A stretch of 30,390 nt of DNA from Bacteroidales bacterium (GTDB taxonomy: Bacteria > Bacteroidota > Bacteroidia > Bacteroidales > UBA932): contig SFJB01000007.1 of NCBI GenBank assembly GCA_004555145.1, forward strand, positions 1 to 30,390, given 5' to 3'. The notes under the pieces were generated by a model, which had not been told where the DNA came from, did no database searches, and worked only from the letters and a program-made list of their open reading frames with translations. The position numbers were made by a program, and so were the translations under genes. Positions 7,558-17,276 of the stretch are shown in pieces (within the stretch, counting starts at the first letter, position 1; every line of letters begins with the position of its first letter).

Positions 7558-9440
7558 TTCTTTACAATTTTTATATCGAAAACAAAACAACGTGGTGCAT
7601 TCTTGGCTCCCTTAGGGCAGGAGATTTCTATCTGGCTGTCAGGTCCTATTCCGGAAAGTTGGAAACTGAAGCGGGAATGTGGTTTGTCCGCGTCCCCGTT
7701 TGCAAGGGAGTGAGGACAATACATATCGTCAACGATAGCGAACTCGGTCGCGCCAACACTATAATCGTTGCTGACGGCTTCCTTGCCTGCAGCAGCATAG
7801 GCATCCGTATCGACGTGCGCGGAAATGATGCTGCCGCCGCCAAGGATCCTTACATATATAGGATCGACTGAAGAAGTGGAGAAACGGGCTATATCCAGAC
7901 TCAGAACAGCATCACAAGCAGCGTTGAGTGAGGAGAGCTTAGGTGAGAGCAATCTTCCAGGAATAGTGCTGGAGCAGAGTTGCAGTGCGCCCGGACGCTC
8001 TCCGGCATATTCTATAGTCCATCCTTCCAGTCCCCTTTGTCTGATATATGTATCTGAAGGAACGTTTGAAGTGATTTTTTCCGGATAATCGAAGGTAAAA
8101 GAAGGATTATTGGCTGTCACGCCTCCTTTTGTTCCCGGTGTCACGCCATCCTCAGCATTGCCCTTCGTTCCGGCAATGGCAACCATATAGTCTCCACCGT
8201 TTGTACAGAGATCAAAATCCTCGTGAAAGATGAGAGATTCGTCAGCTTCCCTGCGTATTTCGAAATAATATATCGGCTTGTCGCCGCTGTTGTCGATACG
8301 TACAAAAACGCGTCCGGCCGTAGCCGAATAGAAAAAATCATTGCCACCATCCGTTTTAAGGGCCATCTGGCCTATGGCTCGGGAAACAGTGTAATGGTAA
8401 TCGGCATTCGCAGTAGCAGCGGAGGCAATATTGTAATATGGCAGGCCGCAGTTAGCATTCCTCACTTCTCCGACGCCTCCGGCTCCACTTAGGCTTGCAA
8501 AACCGTACTCGTCATCACCTATGCTTACAACAAAGTCCGATGCAACACTGAATTCTATGTCGCCTTCATATATATTGCTTCCTTCAGCAGTTTCGGAAAG
8601 CAACTGTCCAGCCACCTTCACTTCCAGTCCGGCAGGCTTCCAGTCATCAGGAAGCATATCCGCATCACTGCCCTCGACACTGAAAATACCGGCCCGTTCG
8701 ACAGTCACCGCGCCGAGTTCCCTGGTCTTGGTAGAAGAGGTCGTATGATAAACAAGTTTGACATCTTCCGCACTGAAAGGAAAGCAGGTAAAATAGTAGT
8801 CGCCAGCCTTGAGTACAGATTCCAAAGAATTGATACTCAATATATTTCGGGAGTTTCGCGGACTAACAGATGCTGTCTCGGGATCAATTTCCGCATCACC
8901 GGCAACAGCGCAGCCAGAAGGTGATTCCAGGCTTACTGAAACGACATCCTCCCCGGCTACACTGAACTTGACAAGACCGCAAACCTGGCGGAAATATAGT
9001 TTCGCAGTACCGTCTTCGGCAAGCTTTGCGCTGGATACCATTATGGCAAGGTCATCGTCGAAACTGCCGGAGACCGCCTTCTGGGAATCAGGAAGGGTGA
9101 GGGGAATCCTGGAGGTGGAATTATATTTCAAATTGTCGCTCCATGGGTAAACGGCCGATACGCTGACAGTACCATACGGAACTTTTCCTGTAAACACGGC
9201 ATTTTTCCCTTCCTGGGAAGTTGCAAAACGTGAAGCTGTTCCCTCACAGTCAGCGAAGACAGCTATGGCGTCTCCCTGAAGCCATAGAACGCTCTTGCCG
9301 TCAAGTACAGTACGCGTGCCGTCGGAAGCGGAGGCCTCGGCAATAAGTTTGCACTCAATATCATTCTGAGGAAGAACTTCTCTCTGGCAGGCTGCTGTCG
9401 CAACAAGAGCGGCAGCGAATAAAAGATGCCTTGTTTTCAT
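7554..9440 (-). CDS. Fimbrillin-like lipoprotein with C-terminal beta-sandwich modules
   Basis: 628 residues. The signal peptide ends at lipobox A-T-A-A-C (Cys about 19). Residues about 30-265 are a fimbrillin/Mfa-like domain: T-R-T-V-L-D-G-K-S-V-L-W, D-A-I-A-V-F, A-V-Y-P-W, and C-G-L-V-K-F-S-V. A second module of about 110 residues (275-390) and a larger C-terminal module (about 395-625, starting near F-H-E-D-F-D-L-C-T-N-G-G) look like extracellular beta-sandwich or jelly-roll folds that I cannot assign. It lies downstream of SusCD, where surface glycan-binding proteins are usually encoded. It is therefore most likely a surface ligand-binding lipoprotein feeding the SusC transporter. It starts 18 bases after the previous gene and is coupled to the MBL gene that follows by an ATGA overlap. 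Confidence 0.7.
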   Translation of the reverse strand: MKTRHLLFAAALVATAACQREVLPQNDIECKLIAEASASDGTRTVLDGKSVLWLQGDAIAVFADCEGTASRFATSQEGKNAVFTGKVPYGTVSVSAVYPWSDNLKYNSTSRIPLTLPDSQKAVSGSFDDDLAIMVSSAKLAEDGTAKLYFRQVCGLVKFSVAGEDVVSVSLESPSGCAVAGDAEIDPETASVSPRNSRNILSINSLESVLKAGDYYFTCFPFSAEDVKLVYHTTSSTKTRELGAVTVERAGIFSVEGSDADMLPDDWKPAGLEVKVAGQLLSETAEGSNIYEGDIEFSVASDFVVSIGDDEYGFASLSGAGGVGEVRNANCGLPYYNIASAATANADYHYTVSRAIGQMALKTDGGNDFFYSATAGRVFVRIDNSGDKPIYYFEIRREADESLIFHEDFDLCTNGGDYMVAIAGTKGNAEDGVTPGTKGGVTANNPSFTFDYPEKITSNVPSDTYIRQRGLEGWTIEYAGERPGALQLCSSTIPGRLLSPKLSSLNAACDAVLSLDIARFSTSSVDPIYVRILGGGSIISAHVDTDAYAAAGKEAVSNDYSVGATEFAIVDDMYCPHSLANGDADKPHSRFSFQLSGIGPDSQIEISCPKGAKNAPRCFVFDIKIVKK

Positions 9441-9458
9441 AAGCTATTCTCTTGATTA

Positions 9459-11114
9459 TCAGTTAAGTACAGGACGTATACAGAAGCCGGCGCGACGATC
9501 ATAGGCATAGCCCTTGACATGTCCATAACTCCTTCCGGACTGGGTGAACTCGAGAATGTCCGAATATTCATATTCTGCGCCTTCCGCCTTCGATGCCCAG
9601 GACTGGGAGGCGACAAATGACTTGTCCACTGCTCCACCTGTCCAATAGCAGCCCTGAGTACGGAAACTTATTACGGTCACACTGGAATCTGCCCTTCTGC
9701 CTGCGCAAGGGAGGAAGAGGCCATTCTCCAACTGTTCGGAAGATATTTCGCTGTCAATGCTATTGAACTGAGGGCTCTGAGGATCTGCAGGCTCGGTAAA
9801 GAGAAGACCCCAAACCTTCATTCCGTCAGGAGCAAGGATGTGACCATACTGTATGTCACATTCCTTCAGACTCTCGATTTCTTCAAGGGTAGGAAGACGG
9901 TACTGGCCGCAGGATGCCCAGAAGGCCAGGTCGCCATATTTTGCAGCGCCGAAGTCTGTCGTTTGATTTCTGCACTCCCTGTCGGTAAAGAGTTTCCCGC
10001 TGATTGAGAAATCGCCGGAAGGTGCCGCGAATGACCCGGTGGCATTGGTGTATGGATCTTCTATTCCGCCGAAATTGAAATGATTGCAGTGTCCTTCATC
10101 AAGATCAAAGCGCATTTGGGTGGCGGCTGCAGGGTCGTAGCTGTATGAGCCGTTGGCCTTGAGCTCGTAATTATATGAGAACCACTGTTCAGGAGCCAGC
10201 TCCCACCCGGCCTGCCATCCCTCAAGGACAGCGGAAGAATTGCGCTGAAGATTTCCCTTGCACCAGGACACTCCGTTGAGCGTAATAAAATCAGAGACTA
10301 TCTCCACATCTTCAAGGGTCTTCTCCAATGATTTCATTGAGGCCCTTTCTGCAATAAAGGCTGCCTGCAGCACCGGCTGGCAGGAGATGGAACGTCCGTC
10401 CTTATCGAAAATCTCCACAGAGAGATTTCTGTACTCAGCGACTGGCAGGAAGAAATTGAGGTTCAGTTTCGAAGATGATTTTGGCAGTCTGTAATCCAGG
10501 GTGCCTTCCCCGACAGGGGCAGTGATACCCACCAGGGCAACCTCTGAAGGTTCGAACACAAAATCGCCGCTGAGACTGCGTCCTTCTTCACTAAAATGTA
10601 TGGAGGCTCCCACCGGAGGAAAATTGGAAAGTGTCAGGGAAACACAGGATAATGTGTGTCGGAAACATATTTCCCAACTGTCCCCGATAGAGGCAACCAT
10701 TATGCCTTGAAACGTTGCATCAGAAATCTCAGAAGGAATGTTTGCGCTTACCAAACCGTCATTCGCCGGATTAATGGCCGAGGCAGGATAGATTGCGCAG
10801 TCTCCAAGAGTCCTTCCCTGAGGGATTTCCCCCTTGAAGAAGGCGCGTATAGTGTCTCCTGTCCCTGAGAGAGCGAAATTGACGAAGCTGCCGTCATCCA
10901 GACGCACTGCTATCTCATCTCCGGACTTCCATATCCCATAACCCGAGGAGGGCATTACAGCCTTCGTGGAGAAGTTTTCCATCGAAGCCAGCAGTGTCAC
11001 TTCACCCTGACGTTTGAGTGTGCCGTCGGGTTCATAGTTCTGGTCATCAGGGGCCTTCGTACAGGCCGCTGCAGCCAATGCCGCAATCGCAGCAAGTTTG
11101 ATTATTCTCTTCAT
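9459..11114 (-). CDS. Fimbrillin-like lipoprotein with C-terminal FISUMP/Lcl-type (C-type-lectin-like) domain
   Basis: 551 residues. The lipoprotein signal peptide has lipobox A-A-A-C (Cys about 18). Residues about 35-270 resemble a fimbrillin/Mfa-like domain (S-T-K-A-V, Y-G-I-W-K-S-G-D-E-I-A-V, A-I-Y-P-A-S). Residues about 280-551 carry the pattern of the FISUMP/DUF1566 (Lcl) group, related to formylglycine-generating-enzyme and C-type-lectin-like folds: V-S-W-C-K-G-N-L at the start, Y-G-D-L-A-F-W-A-S-C-G-Q-Y-R-L-P-T-L-E-E-I, then L-P-C-A-G-R-R, Q-G-C-Y-W-T-G and a terminal G-F-C-I-R-P-V-L-N. These domains are usually extracellular binding modules. The gene begins 4 bases after susD, the usual place for a SusE/SusF-like surface binding protein, and this is its probable role. 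The ligand is unknown. Confidence 0.72.
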   Translation of the reverse strand: MKRIIKLAAIAALAAAACTKAPDDQNYEPDGTLKRQGEVTLLASMENFSTKAVMPSSGYGIWKSGDEIAVRLDDGSFVNFALSGTGDTIRAFFKGEIPQGRTLGDCAIYPASAINPANDGLVSANIPSEISDATFQGIMVASIGDSWEICFRHTLSCVSLTLSNFPPVGASIHFSEEGRSLSGDFVFEPSEVALVGITAPVGEGTLDYRLPKSSSKLNLNFFLPVAEYRNLSVEIFDKDGRSISCQPVLQAAFIAERASMKSLEKTLEDVEIVSDFITLNGVSWCKGNLQRNSSAVLEGWQAGWELAPEQWFSYNYELKANGSYSYDPAAATQMRFDLDEGHCNHFNFGGIEDPYTNATGSFAAPSGDFSISGKLFTDRECRNQTTDFGAAKYGDLAFWASCGQYRLPTLEEIESLKECDIQYGHILAPDGMKVWGLLFTEPADPQSPQFNSIDSEISSEQLENGLFLPCAGRRADSSVTVISFRTQGCYWTGGAVDKSFVASQSWASKAEGAEYEYSDILEFTQSGRSYGHVKGYAYDRRAGFCIRPVLN

Positions 11115-11118
11115 AATA

Positions 11119-12942
11119 TCAATATCCAGGATTGTTGTTTTCCTCCCCGATGAGAGGGTTGGTTATCATTTCGGTATATGGGAAAGGCCAGAGTTCATCC
11201 CTGCCCACGGTGAAAACAAGGGTACGGAGTGTCCTCAGATTAAAGGAAGAGCCGTCCCAGGTAAGGGAAGGATCGTAGCTGACTATCCAGTTGTCATCGA
11301 TCACAGGTACTGCATTAGGTACAGCATTATTGAAGGCCGGGGCATACTGCGGGCCATTCACTGCCTTTGCCGCCAGGACGACCCCGTTCTCGTCTTTCCA
11401 GCGTCTGAGATCGAACCAGCGCATACCCTCGTTGCAGAACTCCACTTTTCTCTCGTAGCGCAATGCCTTCCTGAGTCCTTCCTTGCTCATATCCTTGACC
11501 GGAGGCATATTCACCCTCTCACGGACCTGATTGATATCAGAGGCCGCACGCTCCAGGTCTCCGCCTTCCATCTCTATGTTGGCTTCGGCATCGATAAGCA
11601 GGAGCTCGGCATATCGCATTATGCAGCAGTCGAGGTCATCCTGATATCCCGTACCGGTAATCTGGCCATAATATGCGGGATCGCTGTACTTGCGCCAGAG
11701 ATAGCCTCCCGGACCGCTTTTGCCGTTAGGGCCATATTCGCTCTTGTTGCCTATGACGTCGTTATTGTTGAGTTTTGCCCCACTTATGAAGTCATTCACG
11801 GTCGTGACATTGGTCGCGGTATTGAATTCTATGCCCATGCAACGTGTGTCGTTGCGCAGACAGTAGAGATCGAGTCTCGGATCCCTGTTCTTCCACGGAT
11901 CCCGCCAGTCATAGAGCGGAGATTCTGTTACAGGCAGTCCGTCCGTACACTGGAAACTGTCCATCAGAGCCTGAGTAGGGCCAGCGCCCGCCGCACCGTT
12001 GTGAACCCTCGACGCGAAAGTATATATTCCGTGGTGGACGGAGCTGGCAGCAAGTTTATTGAAGGATACCGCCCACATCCACTCCGCGCTGGAATCCTCG
12101 GCCTGGAATCCGAACAGAGGGGTCTGATCTGGTTCTCCATCGAGAGCGGTGGGATAGTAGGTACAGTCCAAAGGCGTCAAAGAATATTCACCCGTGGAAA
12201 GGTCCATAGCGATACGGGAATATTTCGCCGCCTCGGCATAGCGTCCCCAATGCAGACATATCCTCGCCTTCAGAGTATATGCAGCCGCACGGCCCAGCCG
12301 TACGTTGCCCCAGGTCTGTTTCGGCCAGCGGACGGGCAGACTGTTTAGCAGGGCGTCATCCATATCGGACAGAATGCGATCTATCACCTGCTCGCGTGGC
12401 ATACGGGCATAGGCATAGTCATTCAGGGACAGGCAATGGTCTATAAAAGGAATGTCGCCATAGAACTGGCAGGCCATATCATACATATATGCCCTTATGC
12501 AGAGCAGTTCCGCCTTTATCTGGGAATAGCTTTCCTCGCTCATACGGTCTCTGATGTCATCCAGCTTGTCCAGAACGAGGTGCACGCGGCCGACGGTCTT
12601 ATAGATTCCCGAATAAAGCGAGCCCACGGTGCTGCTTTGAGAAGTTATGGTCGAAGTCTCAAACAGAGCCCACTCTCCAAGTTTGACGCTGCGGGTGCAT
12701 CCTATGTCAGTGACATGGTCGAGGAAACGGTAAGGGAAGGGATTATACTGGGCCTGGAAACTGCCGTTTCCAAGATTCTTGTAAGACACAAGCAGTCCGC
12801 TCAAAGCCTCTTCCTCACTTGCCGGGAAAGTACCTGTGGAAGGGCCATTCAGGTAAGGGCGGTCCAACATCGAGTCACATCCCGCACCGACAAGCAGCGA
12901 TGCTGCTAAGATTATAATAGTACTTAACTTTCTCATTGTCAT
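11119..12942 (-). CDS. susD: SusD/RagB-family outer-membrane ligand-binding lipoprotein
   Basis: 607 residues, slightly longer than usual for the family. The lipobox G-A-G-C (Cys 22) is followed by D-S-M-L-D, as in most SusD proteins. TPR-like helices in the N-terminal half include A-R-I-C-L-H-W-G-R-Y-A-E-A-A-K. The C-terminal part has R-Y-A-E-L-L-L-I-D-A-E-A-N, then R-K-V-E-F-C-N-E-G-M-R-W-F-D-L-R-R-W and W-P-F-P-Y-T-E-M-I-T-N-P, and it ends in N-N-P-G-Y; all are SusD signatures. SusD proteins form a lid on the SusC transporter and capture oligomeric ligands. The ATG at 12942 overlaps the susC stop (TAATG), which fits coupled translation in equal amounts. A start two codons later (12936) is also possible. 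The substrate cannot be read from the sequence. Confidence 0.95.
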   Translation of the reverse strand: MTMRKLSTIIILAASLLVGAGCDSMLDRPYLNGPSTGTFPASEEEALSGLLVSYKNLGNGSFQAQYNPFPYRFLDHVTDIGCTRSVKLGEWALFETSTITSQSSTVGSLYSGIYKTVGRVHLVLDKLDDIRDRMSEESYSQIKAELLCIRAYMYDMACQFYGDIPFIDHCLSLNDYAYARMPREQVIDRILSDMDDALLNSLPVRWPKQTWGNVRLGRAAAYTLKARICLHWGRYAEAAKYSRIAMDLSTGEYSLTPLDCTYYPTALDGEPDQTPLFGFQAEDSSAEWMWAVSFNKLAASSVHHGIYTFASRVHNGAAGAGPTQALMDSFQCTDGLPVTESPLYDWRDPWKNRDPRLDLYCLRNDTRCMGIEFNTATNVTTVNDFISGAKLNNNDVIGNKSEYGPNGKSGPGGYLWRKYSDPAYYGQITGTGYQDDLDCCIMRYAELLLIDAEANIEMEGGDLERAASDINQVRERVNMPPVKDMSKEGLRKALRYERKVEFCNEGMRWFDLRRWKDENGVVLAAKAVNGPQYAPAFNNAVPNAVPVIDDNWIVSYDPSLTWDGSSFNLRTLRTLVFTVGRDELWPFPYTEMITNPLIGEENNNPGY

Positions 12943-15900
12943 TAAAATTTGAGTTCGACACCGAAGGTATAGCTGCGCACGAGCGGGTAGTTGCTTGCAA
13001 ACGCACCGGTAGTGACTCCGTCGCTTCCACCGGAATACTGGTTTTCCGGATCATAGCCCTGATAGTATCGGGTGATGGTAAAGAGATTGGTCGCATTTGC
13101 GAAGAAACTTACCTTGGCGATTTTTGCCTTGCTCAGCACGCTGTCCGGGAGTGTGTAACTGAGTTGCAGATTCTTCAGACGGCAATATGAGGCATTGCCC
13201 ATCCAGAAAGTGGAGATCTTGGTATTCAATGTGTTGCTGAGTCCGTAACTCATACGCGGGAAGCGTCCGTCCGGAGTCTCGGGAGTCCATCTGTCAAGAT
13301 GTTCCTTCCTGAAGGTTCCACCCTGCTGGCAAGGCTGGGTATAATAACCGCTGAGATAGGCATCCGCCTTTCCCACACCCTGGAACTGGGCATTCAGCTG
13401 CAAACCCTTCCAGCCGAAACCGAGATTGAAACCATAGGTATAGCGCGGTATTGTGCTTCCCATAATGGTTTTGTCATTATCGTCAATCTTGCCATTGTTA
13501 TCAATGTCCTTATAGACCAGGTCTCCCGGTTTCGATTCCATATTGTACTGAGGGCAATTGAGGTTCATCCAGTCCGCCTGTTCCTGAGTGCGAATCATTC
13601 CCAGACAAATCAGACCGTAAAGGGAGTTGATTGCATTGCCTTCCTGATTGCGAATAACGCCGCTGCCTCCAGTAGTGCCCTTCATATCGATGATTCTGTT
13701 GTGTACGTCGGACAGATTCGCACCCACGTTCCAGTTGAAGTCACCTGCCGCATCACTGTAATCGATGCCAAGTTCCCAGCCGCTGTTGCGTACTGATCCG
13801 GCATTCTGATAAGGTGCTCCGAGTCCAATGGACTGAGGGATGTCCAGTTCCATCAGAATGCCATAGGTGGTCTTACGGTACCAGTCGGCAGTAAGAGTCA
13901 GTTTATTCCACAGCGCAAGGTCAAGACCAATGTCATACATCTCGGAAGTCTCCCAGCTTATATCCTCGTTTGCCAGGGTATTCAGGCCGACTATAGGATA
14001 AAGCTGATCGCCTGCATAGATGGAACTTATGGTAAGAGTCTGGATAGTTGGATAATAATCCGAGCCTATGTTCTGATTTCCGAGCTGGCCGTAGGAAGCC
14101 CTGATTTTAAGTTCGGTGAGTATATCCTTGACCGGAGCCATCCATTTTTCTTCCGTTACGCGCCAGGCAGCCGAAACCGAAGGGAATATGCCCCATCGGT
14201 GCCCCTTTGCAAAACGGGAGGAGCCGTCGAAACGTATGTTCGCTTCAAAAAGATAACGTTCCCTGAAGTTGTAGTTTATACGTCCGAAATAGGAAAGCAA
14301 CGCCCACTGGTAGCGCGCCCCTCCCGCCTGCTGGAATTCATTTGCCGCACCGGCATTCAGAACGTCGTAGTCGGGATACGAATAATCCCTGCGATAGCCG
14401 GAAAGTGTCTTTTCGTTCATGGTCTCGTAGGACATTCCGAGCAGGACACGGAGGTCATGCGAGCCCATCTTGCGTCCTGCAGTAGCGGTAAACTGCCAAT
14501 TGCCGTAATATGATTGGCTGCTGCTCTCAGTCAAGCTCCCGTATTCCGCATTGGATGCATTGGAAACCGTACCGTGTGCATCAGAATAATAGGTCACGAG
14601 TCTGGTGTAGTTGTGGACATTGTTCATCACGAAGCGAGGTGAGACCGTACCTTCAAGTGTAAGCCACTTGAAAGGTTCCCAGCTAAGTGACATAGTGGCT
14701 GCAAGACTCAGGTTATCCCTTTTGATGTTGCCACCCTGGCCGTCTTCCACCATAGGAAGTATATTGAGAGTACCTCCGGTAAAGGCAGCGTAATTCCCGT
14801 CGGACCACTGGGCCAGCATAAGCGGGTCACGGGCATTCATAAAATTGAATACACCGCTCTGGTTGGGAATCTGGTTGCGATGACCGTAGATAGCAGACAG
14901 GTCGAAACGGAAATGCACATTATGTCGCAGCTCCACATTCATATTGTTGCGCAAGTTCCAACGGCTGTAGTCAGTGTTCCTTATGATGCCGTTCTGGTCC
15001 AGATATCCCAGTGAAGTCATCATACGCACCTTGTCAGTGCTGGTGGTCAGCACCAGATTGTGATTGTGGACCAAACCGTTTCCGTTGAGCAGGCGGGACT
15101 GCCATTCGGTGATGGGATAGGCATCCGGATCGAGAAAATTGTTTTCGTGGTAGTGAGCAATGTAATCGTCGGTATATATGGATATACCTCCGTCGTTCTC
15201 AGTAGCCTCGCGGGACAAAGTCATATATTCTTCGGCATTGACAAGTGCCGGCAGGGCTGTCGGAGTCTGAAAGCCGACATATCCCTTGTAGCTGATGGAT
15301 GTCTTGCCCTTTACTCCGCGTTTCGTAGTTATGAGTATGACACCATTGGCCGCACGGGAACCGTAAATTGCGGACGAAGCCGCGTCTTTCAAAACTGAAA
15401 TCTTGTCTATCTGGCTGGCATCTACGGAATTGATATCTCCCTGCACGCCATCGATGAGCACAAGGGGAGATGCGCTGGACCCTCCGAAAGTACCGATTCC
15501 ACGTATGCGTATGGTACCCCCGTCAGCACCTGGAGCACCGCCTGCCGTAGTGACTGTCACACCGGGCATAGAGCCCTGCAAGGCAGTGGATGCCTGAACG
15601 ATAGGTCTGTTTTCCAAATCCATGGAACCCATCGTGGCGACTGAACCGGTAAGATTGACCTTCTTCTGGGTACCGTATCCGACGACAACGACATCATCCA
15701 GCAGATTTATGTCCGGATGGAGACTGACATCGATGCGAGCCCTGCCGGAGACTTTCTGGTCCTGATTCACGAAACCTATGAAAGAGAAAATCAAGACGGC
15801 ATCAGAGGGGACTTCTATTTCAAAGCTGCCGTCAGCGGACGTAACCTGACCATTCAAAGTCCCCTTCTCAAGCACACCCGCCCCGGGCAAGGGTTCTCCG

Positions 15901-16286
15901 TTCTCATCCGAGACGAAACCCCTTACCGTGAGCGTTTCTTTCTGATGCTCTTTGCTTTTCGAAGAAGGGATCTCCTGTTTGCGGCTGACTGTAATCGTCT
16001 GACCCTCAACATTCCATTTCACATTCTGTCCCGCAAAAATCTGGGACAGGACAGAATCCAATGAGGCATCCTTTGCCGACACGCTCACCTTCTTCGTCAG
16101 ATCTACAACCTCGGCCTCCAGACTGAATGAATAGCGGGTTTCGCGGTTGAGAATCTTCATCGCCTCCTGCACACTGACATCCCTTGCGTTAATGCTGAGC
16201 TTCTGCGCACGACAGATTAAAGAGCCCGGCAGGAAAAGCAGGGACACAAGCAGGATTTTAAGGAATCTTGGCATAGTGTTTATCAT
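12942..16286 (-). CDS. susC: SusC/RagA-family TonB-dependent transporter with N-terminal STN signalling domain
   Basis: 1114 residues. In order: a signal peptide (1-27); an STN domain (about 29-101, with D-V-S-V-Q-E-A-M-K-I-L and W-N-V-E-G-Q-T-I-T-V); a carboxypeptidase-regulatory-like beta domain (about 120-190); a TonB-box region D-D-V-V-V-V-G-Y-G-T-Q (197-207); a plug domain (about 210-325, with G-T-I-R-I-R-G and A-A-S-S-A-I-Y-G-S-R-A-A-N-G-V); then the 22-stranded barrel ending in aromatic-rich G-V-E-L-K-F. The STN domain marks transporters that pass a signal to an inner-membrane FecR partner, which is encoded just upstream. It imports SusD-bound ligand at the expense of the proton motive force through TonB. 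The start lies only 11 bases after the fecR stop. ATG at 16274 is an alternative start. Confidence 0.96.
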   Translation of the reverse strand: MINTMPRFLKILLVSLLFLPGSLICRAQKLSINARDVSVQEAMKILNRETRYSFSLEAEVVDLTKKVSVSAKDASLDSVLSQIFAGQNVKWNVEGQTITVSRKQEIPSSKSKEHQKETLTVRGFVSDENGEPLPGAGVLEKGTLNGQVTSADGSFEIEVPSDAVLIFSFIGFVNQDQKVSGRARIDVSLHPDINLLDDVVVVGYGTQKKVNLTGSVATMGSMDLENRPIVQASTALQGSMPGVTVTTAGGAPGADGGTIRIRGIGTFGGSSASPLVLIDGVQGDINSVDASQIDKISVLKDAASSAIYGSRAANGVILITTKRGVKGKTSISYKGYVGFQTPTALPALVNAEEYMTLSREATENDGGISIYTDDYIAHYHENNFLDPDAYPITEWQSRLLNGNGLVHNHNLVLTTSTDKVRMMTSLGYLDQNGIIRNTDYSRWNLRNNMNVELRHNVHFRFDLSAIYGHRNQIPNQSGVFNFMNARDPLMLAQWSDGNYAAFTGGTLNILPMVEDGQGGNIKRDNLSLAATMSLSWEPFKWLTLEGTVSPRFVMNNVHNYTRLVTYYSDAHGTVSNASNAEYGSLTESSSQSYYGNWQFTATAGRKMGSHDLRVLLGMSYETMNEKTLSGYRRDYSYPDYDVLNAGAANEFQQAGGARYQWALLSYFGRINYNFRERYLFEANIRFDGSSRFAKGHRWGIFPSVSAAWRVTEEKWMAPVKDILTELKIRASYGQLGNQNIGSDYYPTIQTLTISSIYAGDQLYPIVGLNTLANEDISWETSEMYDIGLDLALWNKLTLTADWYRKTTYGILMELDIPQSIGLGAPYQNAGSVRNSGWELGIDYSDAAGDFNWNVGANLSDVHNRIIDMKGTTGGSGVIRNQEGNAINSLYGLICLGMIRTQEQADWMNLNCPQYNMESKPGDLVYKDIDNNGKIDDNDKTIMGSTIPRYTYGFNLGFGWKGLQLNAQFQGVGKADAYLSGYYTQPCQQGGTFRKEHLDRWTPETPDGRFPRMSYGLSNTLNTKISTFWMGNASYCRLKNLQLSYTLPDSVLSKAKIAKVSFFANATNLFTITRYYQGYDPENQYSGGSDGVTTGAFASNYPLVRSYTFGVELKF

Positions 16287-16297
16287 AGTGATTATTT

Positions 16298-17266
16298 TTA
16301 TAGATTGCGGGATATGGTAAACAGACGCTCTCCCTGTCTGTCCACATACATCGAGTTCCCCGCCAGTATGGACAGTATCTGTTCAGGAGTCTCTCCATTG
16401 GTGAAATATGAGAAATAGCGTTTCCCGGCAAGGGAGTCATCAAGAATGACTACCCTGATGTCGAAATACCTCTCAAGTTCGGCGCATATCTCAGACAGGC
16501 TTTCATTGTTGAATCTCAAGCAATTGATCCCTGCGGCCCCGTCATATTCCTCTTTGTCAAAAGAACCGACGCTGCATTCCCCGCTGAGACGGTCATAACG
16601 CAGCATATCCCCCGGTTTCATATCCATTTCCCGAGTCTTCTCCTCTCCGAGCATGACACGGACGGAACCATCCAGGAGGCATAGTTCAATCTGCTCTGCG
16701 TCACTATAGGACTTGAAATTGAAACGGGTACCGTAAACCCTGACCTGTACATCCGCACTGTTAATGACAAAAGGATGGCGAGAATCTTTGGCAATCTCCG
16801 CAAACAGCTGTCCGTCAGCGAACACCACCCTTTCCTTTCCGCAAAACCTGTCGGGATATACGAGCTGCGAACCTGGAGAAAGAGTGATCACGCTTCCGTC
16901 GGAGAGGGTAACGCTTCTGGTCTGGCATGCAGGTACGCGAATCTGCCTGTACTCCAACTGGCCGGAATTCCCGACAAGTATTGCCAGCGCGCCCGCCATT
17001 GGGAAAAGGAGCAGAACGGCGGCGAAGGCCAGCCATTTCCACATCCTCCGACTCTTTTCATGGTCAACCATCCCAAGGCGCAGATGCAGCTTTTCGAGGG
17101 CTTTCTTCAATTCTTTTTCCGGAATCCTGCCGCTATCGAAAATCTGTTCGCATCCAGCAAGGAATTCCGGGTCGTCAGGATGTTCTGCGACATACATCTG
17201 AACCCTGAGCCTTTCCTGCTCATCCAGTTCATTCCCCAAATACTTTTTTATCTGTTCTTTACTCAT
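16298..17266 (-). CDS. FecR-family anti-sigma factor
   Basis: 322 residues. A cytoplasmic N-terminal part (1-75) that should hold the sigma factor is followed by one membrane segment (about 76-97, W-L-A-F-A-A-V-L-L-L-F-P-M-A-G-A-L-A). The periplasmic FecR domain spans about 110-215, with V-T-L-S-D-G-S-V-I-T-L-S-P-G-S, V-Y-G-T-R-F-N and L-L-D-G-S-V-R-V. A C-terminal DUF4974-like, STN-related domain (about 250-322, with L-R-F-N-N-E-S-L-S-E-I-C and Y-F-D-I-R-V) contacts the transporter's signalling domain in this family. It should keep the sigma factor inactive until ligand-loaded SusC signals through its STN domain. It is 10 bases after the sigma gene and 11 bases before susC. Confidence 0.93.
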   Translation of the reverse strand: MSKEQIKKYLGNELDEQERLRVQMYVAEHPDDPEFLAGCEQIFDSGRIPEKELKKALEKLHLRLGMVDHEKSRRMWKWLAFAAVLLLFPMAGALAILVGNSGQLEYRQIRVPACQTRSVTLSDGSVITLSPGSQLVYPDRFCGKERVVFADGQLFAEIAKDSRHPFVINSADVQVRVYGTRFNFKSYSDAEQIELCLLDGSVRVMLGEEKTREMDMKPGDMLRYDRLSGECSVGSFDKEEYDGAAGINCLRFNNESLSEICAELERYFDIRVVILDDSLAGKRYFSYFTNGETPEQILSILAGNSMYVDRQGERLFTISRNL

Positions 17267-17276
17267 CTTTATATTT

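Noticed and set aside
7558..7590. Earlier ATG for MBL copy 2
   Set aside because: It would add 11 charged and cysteine-containing residues before the signal peptide and deepen overlap with the previous gene; the ATG at 7557 gives a neat ATGA overlap.
11098..12348. Long open frame (about 416 codons) on the plus strand opposite susD
   Set aside because: It is antisense to an unmistakable SusD and shows no family motif; long shadow frames are expected at this base composition.
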